In this document: positions 37,746-51,373 of the stretch, in pieces
Position numbering within the stretch: position 1 is the first letter of the stretch
Layout: each line of letters opens with the position of its first letter
Assembly (NCBI GenBank): GCA_033063855.1
Contig: CP093829.1
Coordinates: 18,073,537 to 18,137,536 of the forward strand
Direction of reading: 5' to 3'
Length of the DNA: 64,000 nt
Source of the DNA: Smittia aterrima
Taxonomy: Eukaryota; Arthropoda; Insecta; Diptera; Chironomidae
The notes under the pieces: generated by a model
Database searches by the model: none
What the model saw: the letters and a program-made list of their open reading frames with translations, nothing else
What the model was told of the DNA's origin: nothing
Made by a program: the position numbers and the translations under genes

Positions 37746-40700
37746 CGTTAGGTTTCGTTTATTTCTTTGAGATTCATGAGACGAAGCTCATGCGAGCGGA
37801 GCTTTCAGTTCCGGGCGACGTAATTTTATTCATAACAACTTCGACATGCTCTTGATTATCGATACACGATTAAAAGTTTTCTGTGTTGTGCTTCGTCGCT
37901 TTCCGCCCACCAGAGCTTCGACGAGCGAGTTGAAAATTTTCGTCCGGAAAAAGGAAAAGCAATCAAGAGAGTGAAAATCCTCTTTTATTATGTATCGATA
38001 TGTTTATCTCTACCAGGCGAGTATTTATTATGAGGACTAAATGAAGTCTCTACCGAGAGAGAGAGGAGCATCATGACAGGCTAATAAGTAGAGAAAGTTT
38101 TCGTTGGCTTCAGTGTTATCTGTAATGAGTTTACTTTTTCGACTCTTCTTCTTCTTCTATTTGAGGTTTGCCATACGATGTCGAAAACAAATTCTGGGAT
38201 GACTTGCAGGAAGAAAAGTTATTACTGACAAGAGAGTTAGTGGTTGGAAGTTTTTGTGGTTCGATTTTTTTTCTCTTTCTTCATTTGAATTTGTCAGGAG
38301 ACAGAAAGTGAGTTCAGTGTGATTACACAAGAGTTGGCAGCGTCTTAAATAATTTATTCAGGACAACATCTCACCAGGCAACAACTAATCATTTCATTTA
38401 TAAACATTCTTTGCAGCTCAGTTCACAATGTTTGAATAAAGATCTTTCATTCTCCGCGAGAGCCCATAACTTTGGCCTTATTAAAAATTTTAAAGCAACA
38501 TTCATTCGCTTGAGGGCGTGGAGGGAACATCGAAATTTTTTCTCTCACAAATTCCTTCACGAGAACCGGAAACCTCGCTTCGTCGAACGAATCATTTTCG
38601 GAGACCATTAAGGGCATTATGATGATGAAGAGCAGAAGAAGGTTCACATTTTTTGATGATTTCCATCTTCCAGTGGAGGAGCTCAGTAGGAAATTGGACC
38701 ATTTGGTGAAGAAGAAGGAGACGAGTCTTAGTAAAATGGAATTGATAAAGGCGATGAAGATTATCTCGCCGTATCAGTGTTGCGTTCAAAAAGCGCAAAA
38801 TGTGTTTACTGTGATGTTTCGTTCCCTTGAAACTAAGATTTTAACAGACTCATCCTAAGACTCTCTGCAAATATTAAATCGAGGGCTCCTTTCGAAAAGT
38901 GATTTCTTCTCCTTTACGGTGTTTTCAAGCATAAGCCTCGTGTGTACATAAAGAGACGAGAGGAGCGTTGAAAGTGCTGATGCCTCAAAGGGATAAACAC
39001 GAGGAGAAGGAAATTAGAATGATGATGTGAGCAGAAAAAAAGTTTAAAAGATTCCTTTTCCCTTGATCATCATCAGATGCTTCGTTTGACCTGTTACGCA
39101 ACCGACCAGTCTCTTCTCCTTCTCTCTCTCTTGATTATCGTCTGTTTGCTTCGAAACTTTTCTTTTTTTATTATTGATGAGTTTAGTAAACAGATCGGAA
39201 AATTTACAAGCTCAGTCGACATGAACAGAACTTTTAATTGAACATTGTGGGAATACGAGAATGAATTGGCATTTGGTATGTCAAACAGTTGAGCCCTAAT
39301 CAGCTTTTCCCCGGATGGATCGAGCGCTGCTGCTTCTGCCCTTTGCAATTAATCAAATATTTGACGAACACGATGGGCAAATCGAGTTTGAGTCTGACAG
39401 TAATTCGAAATGATCAGAGTTAAAAGTTGGGCATGTAATCGATAAGTTGAGAAGGGAAATAGCGAATGAGAAAGGCCAGAAATTGTTTCAAAAGGAAAGA
39501 CGAAGAAATGAAAAGTTCTATTTAGATTGTAATGGAGAGAACGCAAGCAAATCCTTCGACACTTCGACAGGAGGGGAGAAAGGCTGTTAATTAAAATTCT
39601 CCGGAATTTTCATCCATTAGTTTTTTCAATTTATTTCTTCCGAGCAATTGTTCTCCGTCAACTCGATTCGCATCACATTTAAAATGTATTAAGGCGAAAG
39701 CAACCCCATCTGAACCTTTTTTTTCCTTCCTTCCTCTCACTTGGCATGAAACTTGTCACATTGTTTCAAGCCATCCATTCGTCTGAAAGAAAGCGAAAAA
39801 AAACACTGAACTGAATAGAGTTTGGGACAACGAGCTATCAAGCGTCAATGTGAGGAGGGCGAAGAAATATTTCACATCTCTCCTGGCTGGGGATCGAAAT
39901 GAGGAAGTGAGTGCGAGTGAGCGAGTCGAAGCTAAACTAATATATATTTTATGGTGACGAATGAGTGTTGTAGCGAAAGCATTTTATTTTCCATGATTTT
40001 TATTTTCAACACGATCCTTTGGTGTCATTAGTTACTACACTCGGGTGTTTGGAGCCAGTCCCCAGCTTAGGAGAAATTCCGATGGATGTGTTGTATAAAT
40101 TCATTTATTTTGTAACTTACAGCACATGAATAAAAGCATTACTTGATTCATTTTTTATGTTAAAGTGGCATAAGCCCATTAAACATGTTGCGAACGTATA
40201 TTTGCTATTTTTTTGCGTCATGGGGAGTGGGCGATGTATGTTGTTGACGGAAATGAGAGCGAGACGCGGTCACACTCTTAGCACCGTTCGAGAACTACGC
40301 TTCAAAGGAGCCTCAGACTTCTTGTTTCTCTGAACGAAACATTATTAGAAAAAAGATTATTTACACTCTTTTGTTCACACCCGACAATGTGGCTTCTGTG
40401 TTCTCGTGAGGTGGCAACGACAGGACTCGCACACAAAGTAAGTAAGAGCCACATTAACTTCTTTCTTGCCGCCCACTGTGAATAATCTTATGAATCAAAT
40501 TCTTCGCCGCTTCGGATTGAAGTCGAGAAAGGTTGGAAAGGGAAATTATGGAATCTCCGCTCGCCCTCGACTTGCGAAGAAGGAAGAAACTTTTCTTCTC
40601 TTGTTTTATATTCTTCTTTTGTTTTCCCAAAGATTTTTCATGAAATGTCACACACGAGAGAGTTGGAGAAATATTGCACAGAGGAATAATAATTTATGTA

Positions 40701-43700
40701 ACAATTTAAGTTGCCATTTTTATGTTGAATTAACTGCAGACGATTTCGTTCTTTCTTCTTTCGGATTTAGTTAGGACTTTACTTGTCTTTAAATTGTAAG
40801 GCAGAGATGAATGTTGAGTTGATTCGAATGAAGAAGATTATTGGGTTTGAAGGAAAGTCTAATTGCATGATTTGAATGGGACGTTGGAGAGTGATTGCTA
40901 ACCCAAAGTATCTCGAGAGAGTCTTTCGAATACACAAAAATTCAAAATATTATTCATGAAAATCGCCGGAATTGTTTTTAAGGGAAAAGATTATTCCAAA
41001 TTCTTAAATTTTAAAGCTTCTGCTTTCTGTTTGCTGGGAGAAACCTTTCACAATCACGCTCCCAGGCTATGTAGGTCAACTTTTATCTATGAAGCGTAAT
41101 CACATTTCAATCTTCACCCAACAATCTAAAGCTAAAACGAACTTTACCCCGAAAGCATTCCAAACAACGAACAAAGCTTGTGTCACAAATCATTGTTGTT
41201 TAAAAATTAAAATGGTGAATCCAGTTTCTCTTATTTCGTTAGCCGGCACAAAGGCATTTACAACATTTAATTTTCTAAACGAACATAAAAACATTTCTTC
41301 CAACCCCCGAAATAAATCTTCATTTCTGTGATATCAATATTAAATGAAAGAGCATTTCATGTTGGGTTTCAGTAACTAGAGAAAAGGTTCCTCTTCCGTC
41401 AGACGCTTTGCTTTCTCCCAACCCGATAAGAGAGTTTGAAGTCGGTTGTAAACGACCTGAGGGAATTAAACACAAGAAAGTTTTGCTTAGACAGGCGCAA
41501 AAAAATCCACGAGAAACCAAACTTCCAAATTGTTATCAGTCATTGGCTGAGTGTTGTTTTAAATATCTTTTAAAAACACGATGATACAACTTTTCTGTTT
41601 AGCTGGGAACAAAAGCAGCTTTGGTCGACGAAGAAGTTTGTTTGTTGTAAAAGCAACTAAGACCATAATTCTAAATATCACCCAAAGAGCTCATAAAGTA
41701 CCATAAGGCATTACCCGTTATAAATTTGCAGAAATATTGATTTCTCGGTAGCTGGAAAGGATTTTCTCGACATGTTTACGGTTACAGCTCCTCGTATACA
41801 TTTCAAAATTGGGTAAAACAATTATTCTCCTCGTTTTCAAAAGGAGATCTTGAGACAAAAGGGACGCCCGCTTACTTTGAGGACAGCGAATGAAACCTTT
41901 TTTTTTCTTAATGTATCTCTCCACATTCAAACAATATGTAATGTGTCCCTTGAAAGGCATATCGTGATGGGCTCACTTCCAAAAAGCACAACGAAGAAAC
42001 TTCTTTTTTTTGGAAGAGGAGAGAGAGGGGAGAAGGACAAAGTTGTGCCCATAATTCTCTCAGAACACAATCATAAATGTTCGCTTCGAATGAAAAATGT
42101 GAGTGCGTTGTGAGTGTGGCAAAACGAAGAAATAAAAAAACGAAAGTAGGAAATGACAAAAATGTTATTTATGTTTTATTATTGGCTTCCATTTACATTA
42201 AGGTTTCGTCTTCTTCATATGAGTGAGGAGGGGAAGCGATGAAATGTTTTCACGTTAACCACAATACAGCAAAATGATGTTAATTCGTCTCACCCAAGCA
42301 AACATCCCAAGTAGAGACACACTCGCATGTAAATTTCGGCAATTTTTCACTTCAAGACGAACGCAGAAGAAGACAAAGACGCTTTGAGCGAGAGAAGAAA
42401 AAACAAAAGCTCTTCTTTAATAGGAAGAAAAAGTTTTCGTGTTTTCTTTCATTCTGAGCTGAAAATTTGTTACCAACTCGATTTAGAAATTAGAACGAAC
42501 AAATTATTCGGAGAGTTTTTTTGCTGCTCGTGAATAATCTTTAGAATCTCTTTCAGAAACTTCGTTTCACGTCGCTCTCACGTCAAAGGCATTTCCAGAA
42601 CTTTGACCTCCAGCTGTGAGCTTCATCATCATCACGAGATCTTCAAACTTCCACCAACTCATCTTCCTCCAACACAAAGTTTGTCGCAAATCCTTTTGAA
42701 TTATTTGTACACGTGCTGATTAAAAAACTTTCCCTCCACTCTCATGATGTTCCCAAGCGCTTTATTGTCTGGAGCAATCATCGAGCGATGTAAACTTAAT
42801 TTAAATTTAATGAAAATTTCAGTAAAACGTTCAGGCATGATGTCACAAAGCAACGAATCTAATTAAGTTGTTTTTCAAAGGCAACGATATTGCAGCGTCT
42901 CTCAAGTTCTTTTTGATGGAACTAAATCAAACTTCCATGATGAATGAAGAAAAAAAATCTCTTTCTAATTAAAATTTCTTAATCCATCTTCGTTTAGAAT
43001 TCTCAATTAGAGATTTCCGTCTGCTGGCGGAAGAAAACTGAAAGTAATTTTAATATCGTATAACATTACATCGACGAAAAGCTTAAACCGTAACCAAATT
43101 AACTCGAAAATTTTCTAATCAAAATTTTCCTTCTTCCCACAAGCATAACAAAAAACAAATCCTTGAGATGTGCGGGGTCTCGTCACAGACACAGCAGAAG
43201 CAGAATCTGCTCAGAGCTTGCGGATTTAATCAAAATTTTATAATGTAATGAGATTAATCATGATAATAAAACAAAATTAGAATCAGTTCTGAAATGTGTG
43301 CGGTGCTCAAGTTGTTCGAAGGGGAGAAAGAAAAGGAGAGAGTTGGCTTGGGTGAGAGAGGAACCTTTCTCAGAATTAAACGTGTCTTGAGAGAGGTGTC
43401 GAGGCGTCTGAGAAAATCATCATAAACACTTCGAGATATCTAAAATGAGGGTGATGTAGTTGGGTGTGAAACTTCATTAAGTATCTGAGCTGCTGCTCGA
43501 GGAAATTCTCATGATGCAAATTGATATTGATTGATTGCTCTAATCTCCTCCGTCTCGAAAGGGTTTCAGTTTCCTCAAGACCAGCAGCTTGTTGAGGTTG
43601 TTTAAATTAATTCGGATCAGTAGCTCAACTGCCTCATCAACAAGATTGATCCTGAAACTTTGCACGTTGCTAACTAAAATCATGAACAGCAAACACATCA

Positions 43701-46700
43701 GATTACTAATCTAGCTCAAAAAGCAGATAGTTGTTTAATATTTATGCTATTTAATTAAACTTTCCATGACATTGATTAGGATATATGCGATCAACCCCCA
43801 AACGAGTTGGAAAGGAAGAAGGAAAAAGTTCTTCCACTGAATTTGCTTTTGGGAGTTGTGGCAATGTTTCTTCAAAAAGAATTTTTTCAATTTCTCTTGA
43901 GCTTTCTAGCTTTTTAAGTTCATTGTAAAAGTATTTTCTTTTTCAATTTTTCCATTTGGAAAATAAAATTTTCAAACGAAAATCTCTCTATGAATGTGAT
44001 AGCTTAACGATCCTTAGAGCAAACAACGACAGAGAAAGCTCTAACAAAATGCCAAACATGTGTAAACTGACCCAACTAATTCGGTAAAGAGTCGAGCGAT
44101 GCTTCGAGGCCCAAGGGAGGAGAAAAGAGGAGAAGATTGCTGAAATGCGATATGTCATGATATTCCTCGAAAGGAAAGAGATTATCTGATACTCTTTGAC
44201 AGAAGGGTTCGTTCTTTTATTTCCTTTATTTTGCCACTTCCTCCAAGGCTCAAGTTTGAGAAAAGAAAACAAACACAACCTCAACATTTTTCGAGTGCGC
44301 TTTAGATACTGTTTCCAAGACTTAACCGAAAAGATAGAAGAGGCACGATCTGATATCAAACTCGAATCGAGAATTTTAAATACTCCGTTGTTGAGGTTGA
44401 GCTTTCTCCTTTTTCCCTCTTCACCGTGTACGGGCTGACGATTCCACAGCCCACACAAAGAGTTGATGGCGTTGCTTAGATAGCAGGTCGAGTGCACACA
44501 AATATTTTTGAGAGAAAGATGCGCAAATTTTGCGCTGCAAAATGTTTCTTCCGCTCGAGATAGTTAATTTCTGTCGACGTGTCACCAGCATCAGCCGAGA
44601 ATGAAGACACACTCACAGCTATAAACATAATTCTTATAGATTATGAGTCTGATGAAAGGAGTGGAAATGATTTTAAATGAGCACGCAATTTTCCCATCTC
44701 TCAAATCTTTTAATGCATCTTTTCTCTCTGTTTGCGGTCGCTCATTCGAATGTGCAACAAATTTCATTTTTATTTAAAGTTTGCCAGTTTCAGTCATGCT
44801 GCAAACATTTCGAGTCTTTATTTGTGCACACAGCATTAGTAGAAGCGATGAGAAGGGAAGAGAGAGAAAAAAAGAAAAGCTTTTACGAGATTCTCATGGT
44901 TGATGTTTCATGAAAATAAATTGCTTTCAATTTGTTTCAACGAAACTTCAACAGCAAAATAAAAGCTTGTCCTCTTAAAGCGTTTTTCAAAAGCTTTTTT
45001 CTCTCCCTTTTGCGCTCTGCAAGTGGCGGCGGCAACAACGACGACGACGGCAATCAAACGACAGTCGACTGAGTCATTAAGCATTTTGAAAAGTCATTAA
45101 AGCTCTGCAATTTCTGTGCAGGAGGAGAAGAAGAAACAATTTGCACCGAGTCGCAATTATCATGATTTCACAATAAAGATTCTCGCTTGCTCTCGCATGG
45201 CTGAGCTTTTATGTTTGTGATGTATTTATCCCCATACACAGCGAAACCAGAACTGAGTCTTTCTCTGTGATTCTCTCCTTTCCTCCAAATTCTGTTTTTC
45301 TTTCATTTTAAAAACGCTGCCAAAAACAATTTCATTTATATTTCGCCTCGCTGGCTCTTTTGAAGACTTGTACAAAAGTGTGGGGAGCGACGAGGGCGAG
45401 CTGAACTAACGAAGAGATTTATTAAATTTCAGGAGTGCTTTTAATAATTCATGCAGACGCTGCTGTTGTGTGTGAAAAACCTTTAGAGACTCTCACACTC
45501 GATGCACTGCATGCTATGGTAACATAAAGTAAGAAATTACCTGCTGCTAGCAACAGACACAGCAAAGGGAAGCGAAGTCGGGCATCCGCAACCCTTGAAA
45601 GCAACATTTTCACAATTGCTATCATCCGAACATATAAAGTTGTTTCTTATCGCTTGCTGTTTGTTGCGCTGTTCTCCAAGGATTCCGATGAACGTTATTT
45701 AATATTTCTTATTTCATTTATAGCTTTCCCGAGTTTGAGCTTGTCTTTCCTTCTTTCTTTTCACACACATTTCATTTCAATTTTTTGCACATTTCTCTCC
45801 GCTGCCTTTTTATGCTCGTCGTTGTTTCACTTCGAAGCTTCATTTTGCCTTCCTTCCGCTTCTTCGGTTTTTTTTATGTTTCTTGCGAAGGAGTTTAATA
45901 TGTTTGCATTTTTATTAAATCGCATTAACTTTCATGACGCTTCGGGTTCTCTTTTCTTCACCATGTGTGTCAGATTCTGTCGGCTAAGGAGGAAGAAAGA
46001 AAAAATAAAACGGAAAACATAGTTTTACACACTTTTCTGTAAACACATTTAGCTCATTGCTGAGATTGCTGCTGCTGCCGTCGCTTTATCCCTTCAAAGG
46101 ATAAAAAGGAAAGAAGAAGTAATGAGAGAGTCGCTTCATCACTTAATTTATTCATGTTTTCCAACAAAAATGAAACTTCTTTCTTCATCCTCCTTCTTTC
46201 CCCGTTGATCAGCAAACCAGAGCAATATTGTGAATATTTTATGTATTCAAATTCGCATAGTTGTGCGGTGGGTGTGTGTTTATGTAAACAACTTTACATG
46301 GCAGGCGGATACAGCTTAGACTCTCGCTGAAGCTCACTTCACCGCTTAAAGTAATGAATATATTACGTAATTATATTCAACAACATGTGCGCCTCAGTAT
46401 CAAGTTGATACTTTATGGATTTATGGAGGATTCTGTGCTTCCGCGTCGCCTCTATCAGCGCTCAGCAGGCGATGATTCTGTCGCGTGATGTAAAAGTATT
46501 TCAAGAAAATTTAATAAATTTTACGAAACACAGCGACGATGAGAGCTGAGAGGAGGCAAAAAAAAACTCCTGAATCGACTCGATATTTTGCCATAAAACT
46601 TTTCATATTTTTCAATCATCTCGTGACGGAGGTTGGCTAAACTGCTGATGTTGAGAGGGAGAAAGATGTGGAGGCGAACCACAATTCGAAGGGAAGCAAA

Positions 46701-49654
46701 ATTGATATAAAATAAAATTGAGCATAAAAGAAGAATTCACTGGCACCAAGAGTTTGATGGAAAGATGAAAAGTTTTTTTTTCTTCATCGACGAGAAAAGG
46801 GAGCAAGAGAAAAAAATGAAATTACAATAAATTAAACCCCGAAAATTATGTAATATAAATTTTTCAAGTTATCCAAACAGTTTTCGCCCTTGGTCCCGGG
46901 GTCGGACGAGTTGATGTGAATCTAAGCTTTTTCCGCCTCGCTCCGGGGTCGTCAGCAGTGAGTATAAATATTATTCTAGCTTCCACACGCCCACATCATT
47001 TCACGGGATTGAAATCCTCAAAGCGCCATAAAGCACAAGAATTTCCTTCTCCCTCTCGTTTCGAGCGTATGTCGTAGTCGTGTTCTCCTCCTGGAGAAAT
47101 CATAGAGGCATGCAGTAAAATATGCGTATGGCAAAGGACATAAAAAGTCCATCAAGAGTGGCTTGAGGGAAAGGGCGCTAGAGAGTCTCGAGCTGTGTCT
47201 GAGTTTATGTAAATACATATCCACACACCGCATAACGGATTCAAATAAATAAAATAGGAAACGGCCGAGAAATAACAAAAATTATCCACCGGCTGTTCCT
47301 TTTCTTACGTTTTATCTCACGAACGAAGTTAAATGTTAATCCTGAACATCGAAGTTTGATCCTTACGGTCGTATAATCCTCGATTCATTTACACATTTCA
47401 CCACAAACACATTTCATAATTTTCTGCGACGTTGCGAGCAATTTCTGGGGAGGCTGCGTGATGCCAGCAAAAGTCGTCGTCGCATTTATCAAAAACCATT
47501 ACACCAAAAGTTACGCAATCAATCAGCAGCTACTACAATTTTTTTTTGGTTTTCCCATTCGTTTCTGTCTCAATCTTGAACGCCGCACCAAGGAAAGCGA
47601 TTCTGATGAGGGAAAATCCGTATATCGTTTCACAATCAATCACAAAGACTTTACTGCTCTCTCCTTCCCTTTCCTAGAAGTCTTGAAGCAAGAAAGCAAA
47701 TTTACGGGAGCTTTTCGCTTTATCGCATAGTTTTATTCTTCTCCCTCACTCACTCACTCTTTTTGCGGATACTTCACACACACGAAACAATTGTTAATTA
47801 ATCATTTATTCAAACTTGTCTTGTGCACAACATCAATCAATTATCATCGCTCTACGTCTCAAATTGTTATCTAACGGTTGATTGATCAACGAAAGTTCTT
47901 CAAAGTTTTGTGTGTAAACTTTTCTTTTTTAGCTTTTTGGGGTAAACTCATCACTGAGACTGTTCCGAGAAAACAAACTCTTATGTTCGACCGTTAAACG
48001 ACGACTACGTCTGATTCCAAATGATCTGTGTTGATACCAAAAAGGAAAAATGTTTTTCTCTTCTCGCAAGGTTTCCAGATAAATTCATGGAAATTCTTTG
48101 GAAAACAGCTCGCTCTGCGCAAGATTTCTCTCGAACGTGGGGAAATTGAATTCTAACGAATGATGAAAGCACAAATTGAAAGTTAAACATCGTTCAAACT
48201 GAAATTTGAAGTTTATTATTTGCACATGAACTAGCAATCATTGAAGTTACGTAAATCTGAATATTTATTGAAAGCTTTTGAAGCTTTCCCCCTTCCTTGT
48301 GGCACAAGTCGAATTAAGTGCATTTCACTGTTGTTTACAGTTGCGCTTCATTGAAATGCTAATTAGCAGCATAATTCTGCATTATTAATAATTATAAACT
48401 TTTCCTTTCACATTGAAAGCAAGAAACGACGAGCAAACTGCTGGGAAAAGTGAAAAAGTTTCTCTTCGCAATGTTTTGTTCAGGAAGAACTTCAAATAAT
48501 TTCAGGAATTGTCGGAAGTTTTTATTTTAAAATTTAGCCTTTTACTTAACGTCACTGATCAATTGCTCCTAAAGAAAATAGCTTTCTCTTTATTCAAATT
48601 GTTCAGTGAACTAATTTAAACAAATTTTCATTTGTATTACCAACTCCTGATGCATCTTTATTACCTTAAACACAAAAACTAAGCATGAGACAAGTTTTTG
48701 TAATTTAAATCTCTACTTTTCGTCGGTAAATGAACGACGATGTCGAATATCATAAATTAAACTCTCGTTTTTAGCTTAGACATTGTTTGTTCATTAAATG
48801 TTTTTGAGGTTTGGGAAAAGGTTTGAAAGCCAAATGTGCAGATCAAAGCCAGAAATTTACGAGAGTGATGGAAAGTTTTTCGAGATAAGCGAAGCTCCAC
48901 TTGATAATTTCATTAAATTTACGACTGAGAGCAAGAGGTTTATGAATTTTTAAGTGCTTCGGAGTGTAAATATGTTCTCAAATTAATGAAGCACTTTATC
49001 TGATAATTGAAGAATGAAGTGAGAAGGCTTTTATCGCTTGATTGGCGTAAACTTTATCTTCTCGTGATCTCGCCTTCAAGAAAATCTTCGTAAACTCTTC
49101 AACAGGATGTTTAAAGGATTCTCAATTGAATGTTTTTCATTTAAATTAGGAAGTTTACATCGCTCTTATCAGTGGAAGCTTTACAAGAGCGCATGAGTTC
49201 CATGGAATCATTTCTTACAGTTTCCATCCGAAGATGAAGAAAGCTCATAAATATTTATGTTCGTGAAGACTGATTTTAATTACGTTCTCGTCAAGCGTAA
49301 AAAGAATTTCTCACAGACTGCAAGCAGAAATATACAAACTAAATAAGAAACGAGAAGGAATTTCGTTTACAAAAGAAATCAACTCGTTTCCTCTTCCTTT
49401 TGCGACTTCTTTTGCAAACTTGCCGACTGAAGAAACTTGTCGACAACATAAATTAAGAAGTGAAAATGCAAAAACGACTTGTTATAACTTTTTATTCACT
49501 TCAACGCGCTCTCGCTAATTTACTTCATAATTAATTATGAACTGCAGCGGCGACATCATAAAAAGTCAAAAGCTTAAAACTTCTCCTTCATAATCATGAA
49601 CATAAACTCTTTTTCTTGCTCTATTAATTCCTTAATGGTTCTTTTTAACTCTCT
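37746..49654. other. About 11.9 kb without a convincing protein gene
   Basis: I find no recognisable domain or exon series. The longest open frame (169 codons, minus strand, 43988-44497) has no family I know, and another (122 codons, plus, 45654-46022) follows a pyrimidine-rich tract. A TATAAATA word at 46973 is a weak promoter candidate. The stretch could contain distal 5' exons and enhancers of the Beat-like gene, which lies just downstream on the minus strand. Confidence 0.5.
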
Positions 49655-51373
49655 TCAAATGCAACCTTTATAGAAGAAGTCTAGAAACTCTTCTCTAATG
49701 ACTTTGCTGAATCTTTCGCTAAGATAAAGATTCCGTTTCGATAGTTCTGTGTCCTCTGACACTACATACATCACATCCGAATCGATTTCACTCCATTCGC
49801 CAAGGAGATACGGAAGGTAACAGATGCATAACTGAGCTTGAAGTGCTCCATTTCTCGTCAGCTCACAGTTTAAATCGAGTAACGTCGGTGGCTCTTTCTC
49901 GTAGCCAAACGTCTTCAAGTAGCTCACAAACGTTTCATAATAAAAGAGAACTATTTCATTTCGATATGTCTTTCGATTTTTCAGAGTCATACTACCGTAG
50001 AGCGCCGTAAAAATATCAACAGCTGGTGAAGCATAAACGCTTAACTGAAAGTCCAACTGAAAGGGGAGAAGAAAATATTTTACTCGATCGGGGGACATTG
50101 AGTCAGTGAAGTGTGTTCGACATTTGTCGAACGCTTTCTCAAATGCAAGCTAACGATTTGTGACGAAACTCACGCAATCACCTTCGACGACGATTGATTA
50201 TTTTTTATGTTCAGCATTGTGAGTAACCTCGAATCGAAGAAAAATGTTCTCGGCCCTTTTTTTTTGCCTGTCCGTACTTACAAATTGCACATCACCAATT
50301 CTTCCATCAATATTGCGAAAAAGCATATTTCTCAAGACGAAATCGCCATGGTTCAGGACATTAAATCCACCTGCTGCCGGAGTATACACACGTCTGCCTC
50401 GCTCTGTACACTTTGATATCGCCTCGTCGATTCTCTCGATGAACTCCGGTTTGTTAAGTTCTGGCCATGCATTTTCTATCATCAGACTCTTGAAGATCCT
50501 CAAGTTGTGCCTGAAGAACGACTCTTGAATTGACTCGGGCATATGATAAACGGAGTTGTTGAAGCTTGAAAAATCCGAGCCCTTCAAACGAGATAGAGAG
50601 AAATGAGATTTCCTCTTCAACTCAAATTGATTTCCTCACATTTTCCAATAAATAAAAGCTCGCAGCATGAAACGCCGCAAGACGCTTGAAAACCAACTTG
50701 CTTGTTTCGTAATCATCGGGAGAAGCTTGCAGCATCATGAAGCCGTCGACGCTCAAATCCTCAAGAACAATCACAGCGGGCTCAGCGGATTGATAAATCA
50801 GACTACGATAACATTTATAACACATTAATTTTCATTACGAGCTCCGTTGTTCAGAGGGAAAGCGTAAGCGATACTAAATACACTACGTTAATTGAGTAAA
50901 TAAATTTATCTCCGGCAAAAGAGAGAATGTTTTATTCAGTGCTGTCGAATCCCTTCTTCTTAGATCTCTTCTGAAGGTATTTGCGACTCCCCGTGCAACA
51001 AAATCTCAGTCTTAGCTTACTTTGGAAAGAGTTTTATGTTGTCGGGTGCGTTAAGGAAGAGACGATTTATGTCAATTAAAGTCTCGCCGTACATCTTCAT
51101 TTCGGTCGTGAAGAGTCGTCTGCCGTCGATGTCTCCATCTACTCTCGACGGTATCGTTTTGACAATCACTGATATTGATTTAGAATCTGCTTGGGTCGTA
51201 TAATTTATGGAGGCTCGCAGTAAGTCGCTTGCGAAACTCTCGCCTGGCTTTGAACCAGATTGAATCGAGAACTCCTTCACTTCTGTCTCTTCACTCTTCG
51301 TATAATGTTTAATGAGCTTTTCAAAGAAGGCTCGGTTGAGCCATTCGGGATACTGAAGATTGGTTTGTGACAT
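49655..51373 (-). CDS. EcKinase-like (CHK domain) protein, array copy 1
   Basis: Four exons, 51373-51021, 50802-50640, 50581-50282 and 50056-49655, give 405 residues. EcKL proteins are small-molecule kinases; the characterised silkworm member phosphorylates ecdysteroids at the 22-hydroxyl, and many fly members are linked to detoxification. The putative ATP-binding lysine is in VIVKTIP. The catalytic loop reads NVLNHGDFVLRN (His250, Asp252, Asn257), and the metal-binding Asp is in LDFQLSVY (Asp274), followed by SPAVDI. Length is normal for the family. It is the most diverged copy of the array and lies about 1.9 kb from the next one. Like copy 2, it lacks the intron after the SPAVD segment that copies 3 to 6 have. 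Substrate cannot be predicted from sequence. Confidence 0.9.

Noticed and set aside
45654..46022. 122-codon plus-strand frame rich in Phe, Leu and Ser
   Set aside because: It follows a long pyrimidine-rich tract, which produces Phe/Leu/Ser codons by composition; no domain.
46973..47003. TATAAATA with a weak initiator on the plus strand
   Set aside because: The spacing is acceptable, but the initiator is poor and no exon follows.
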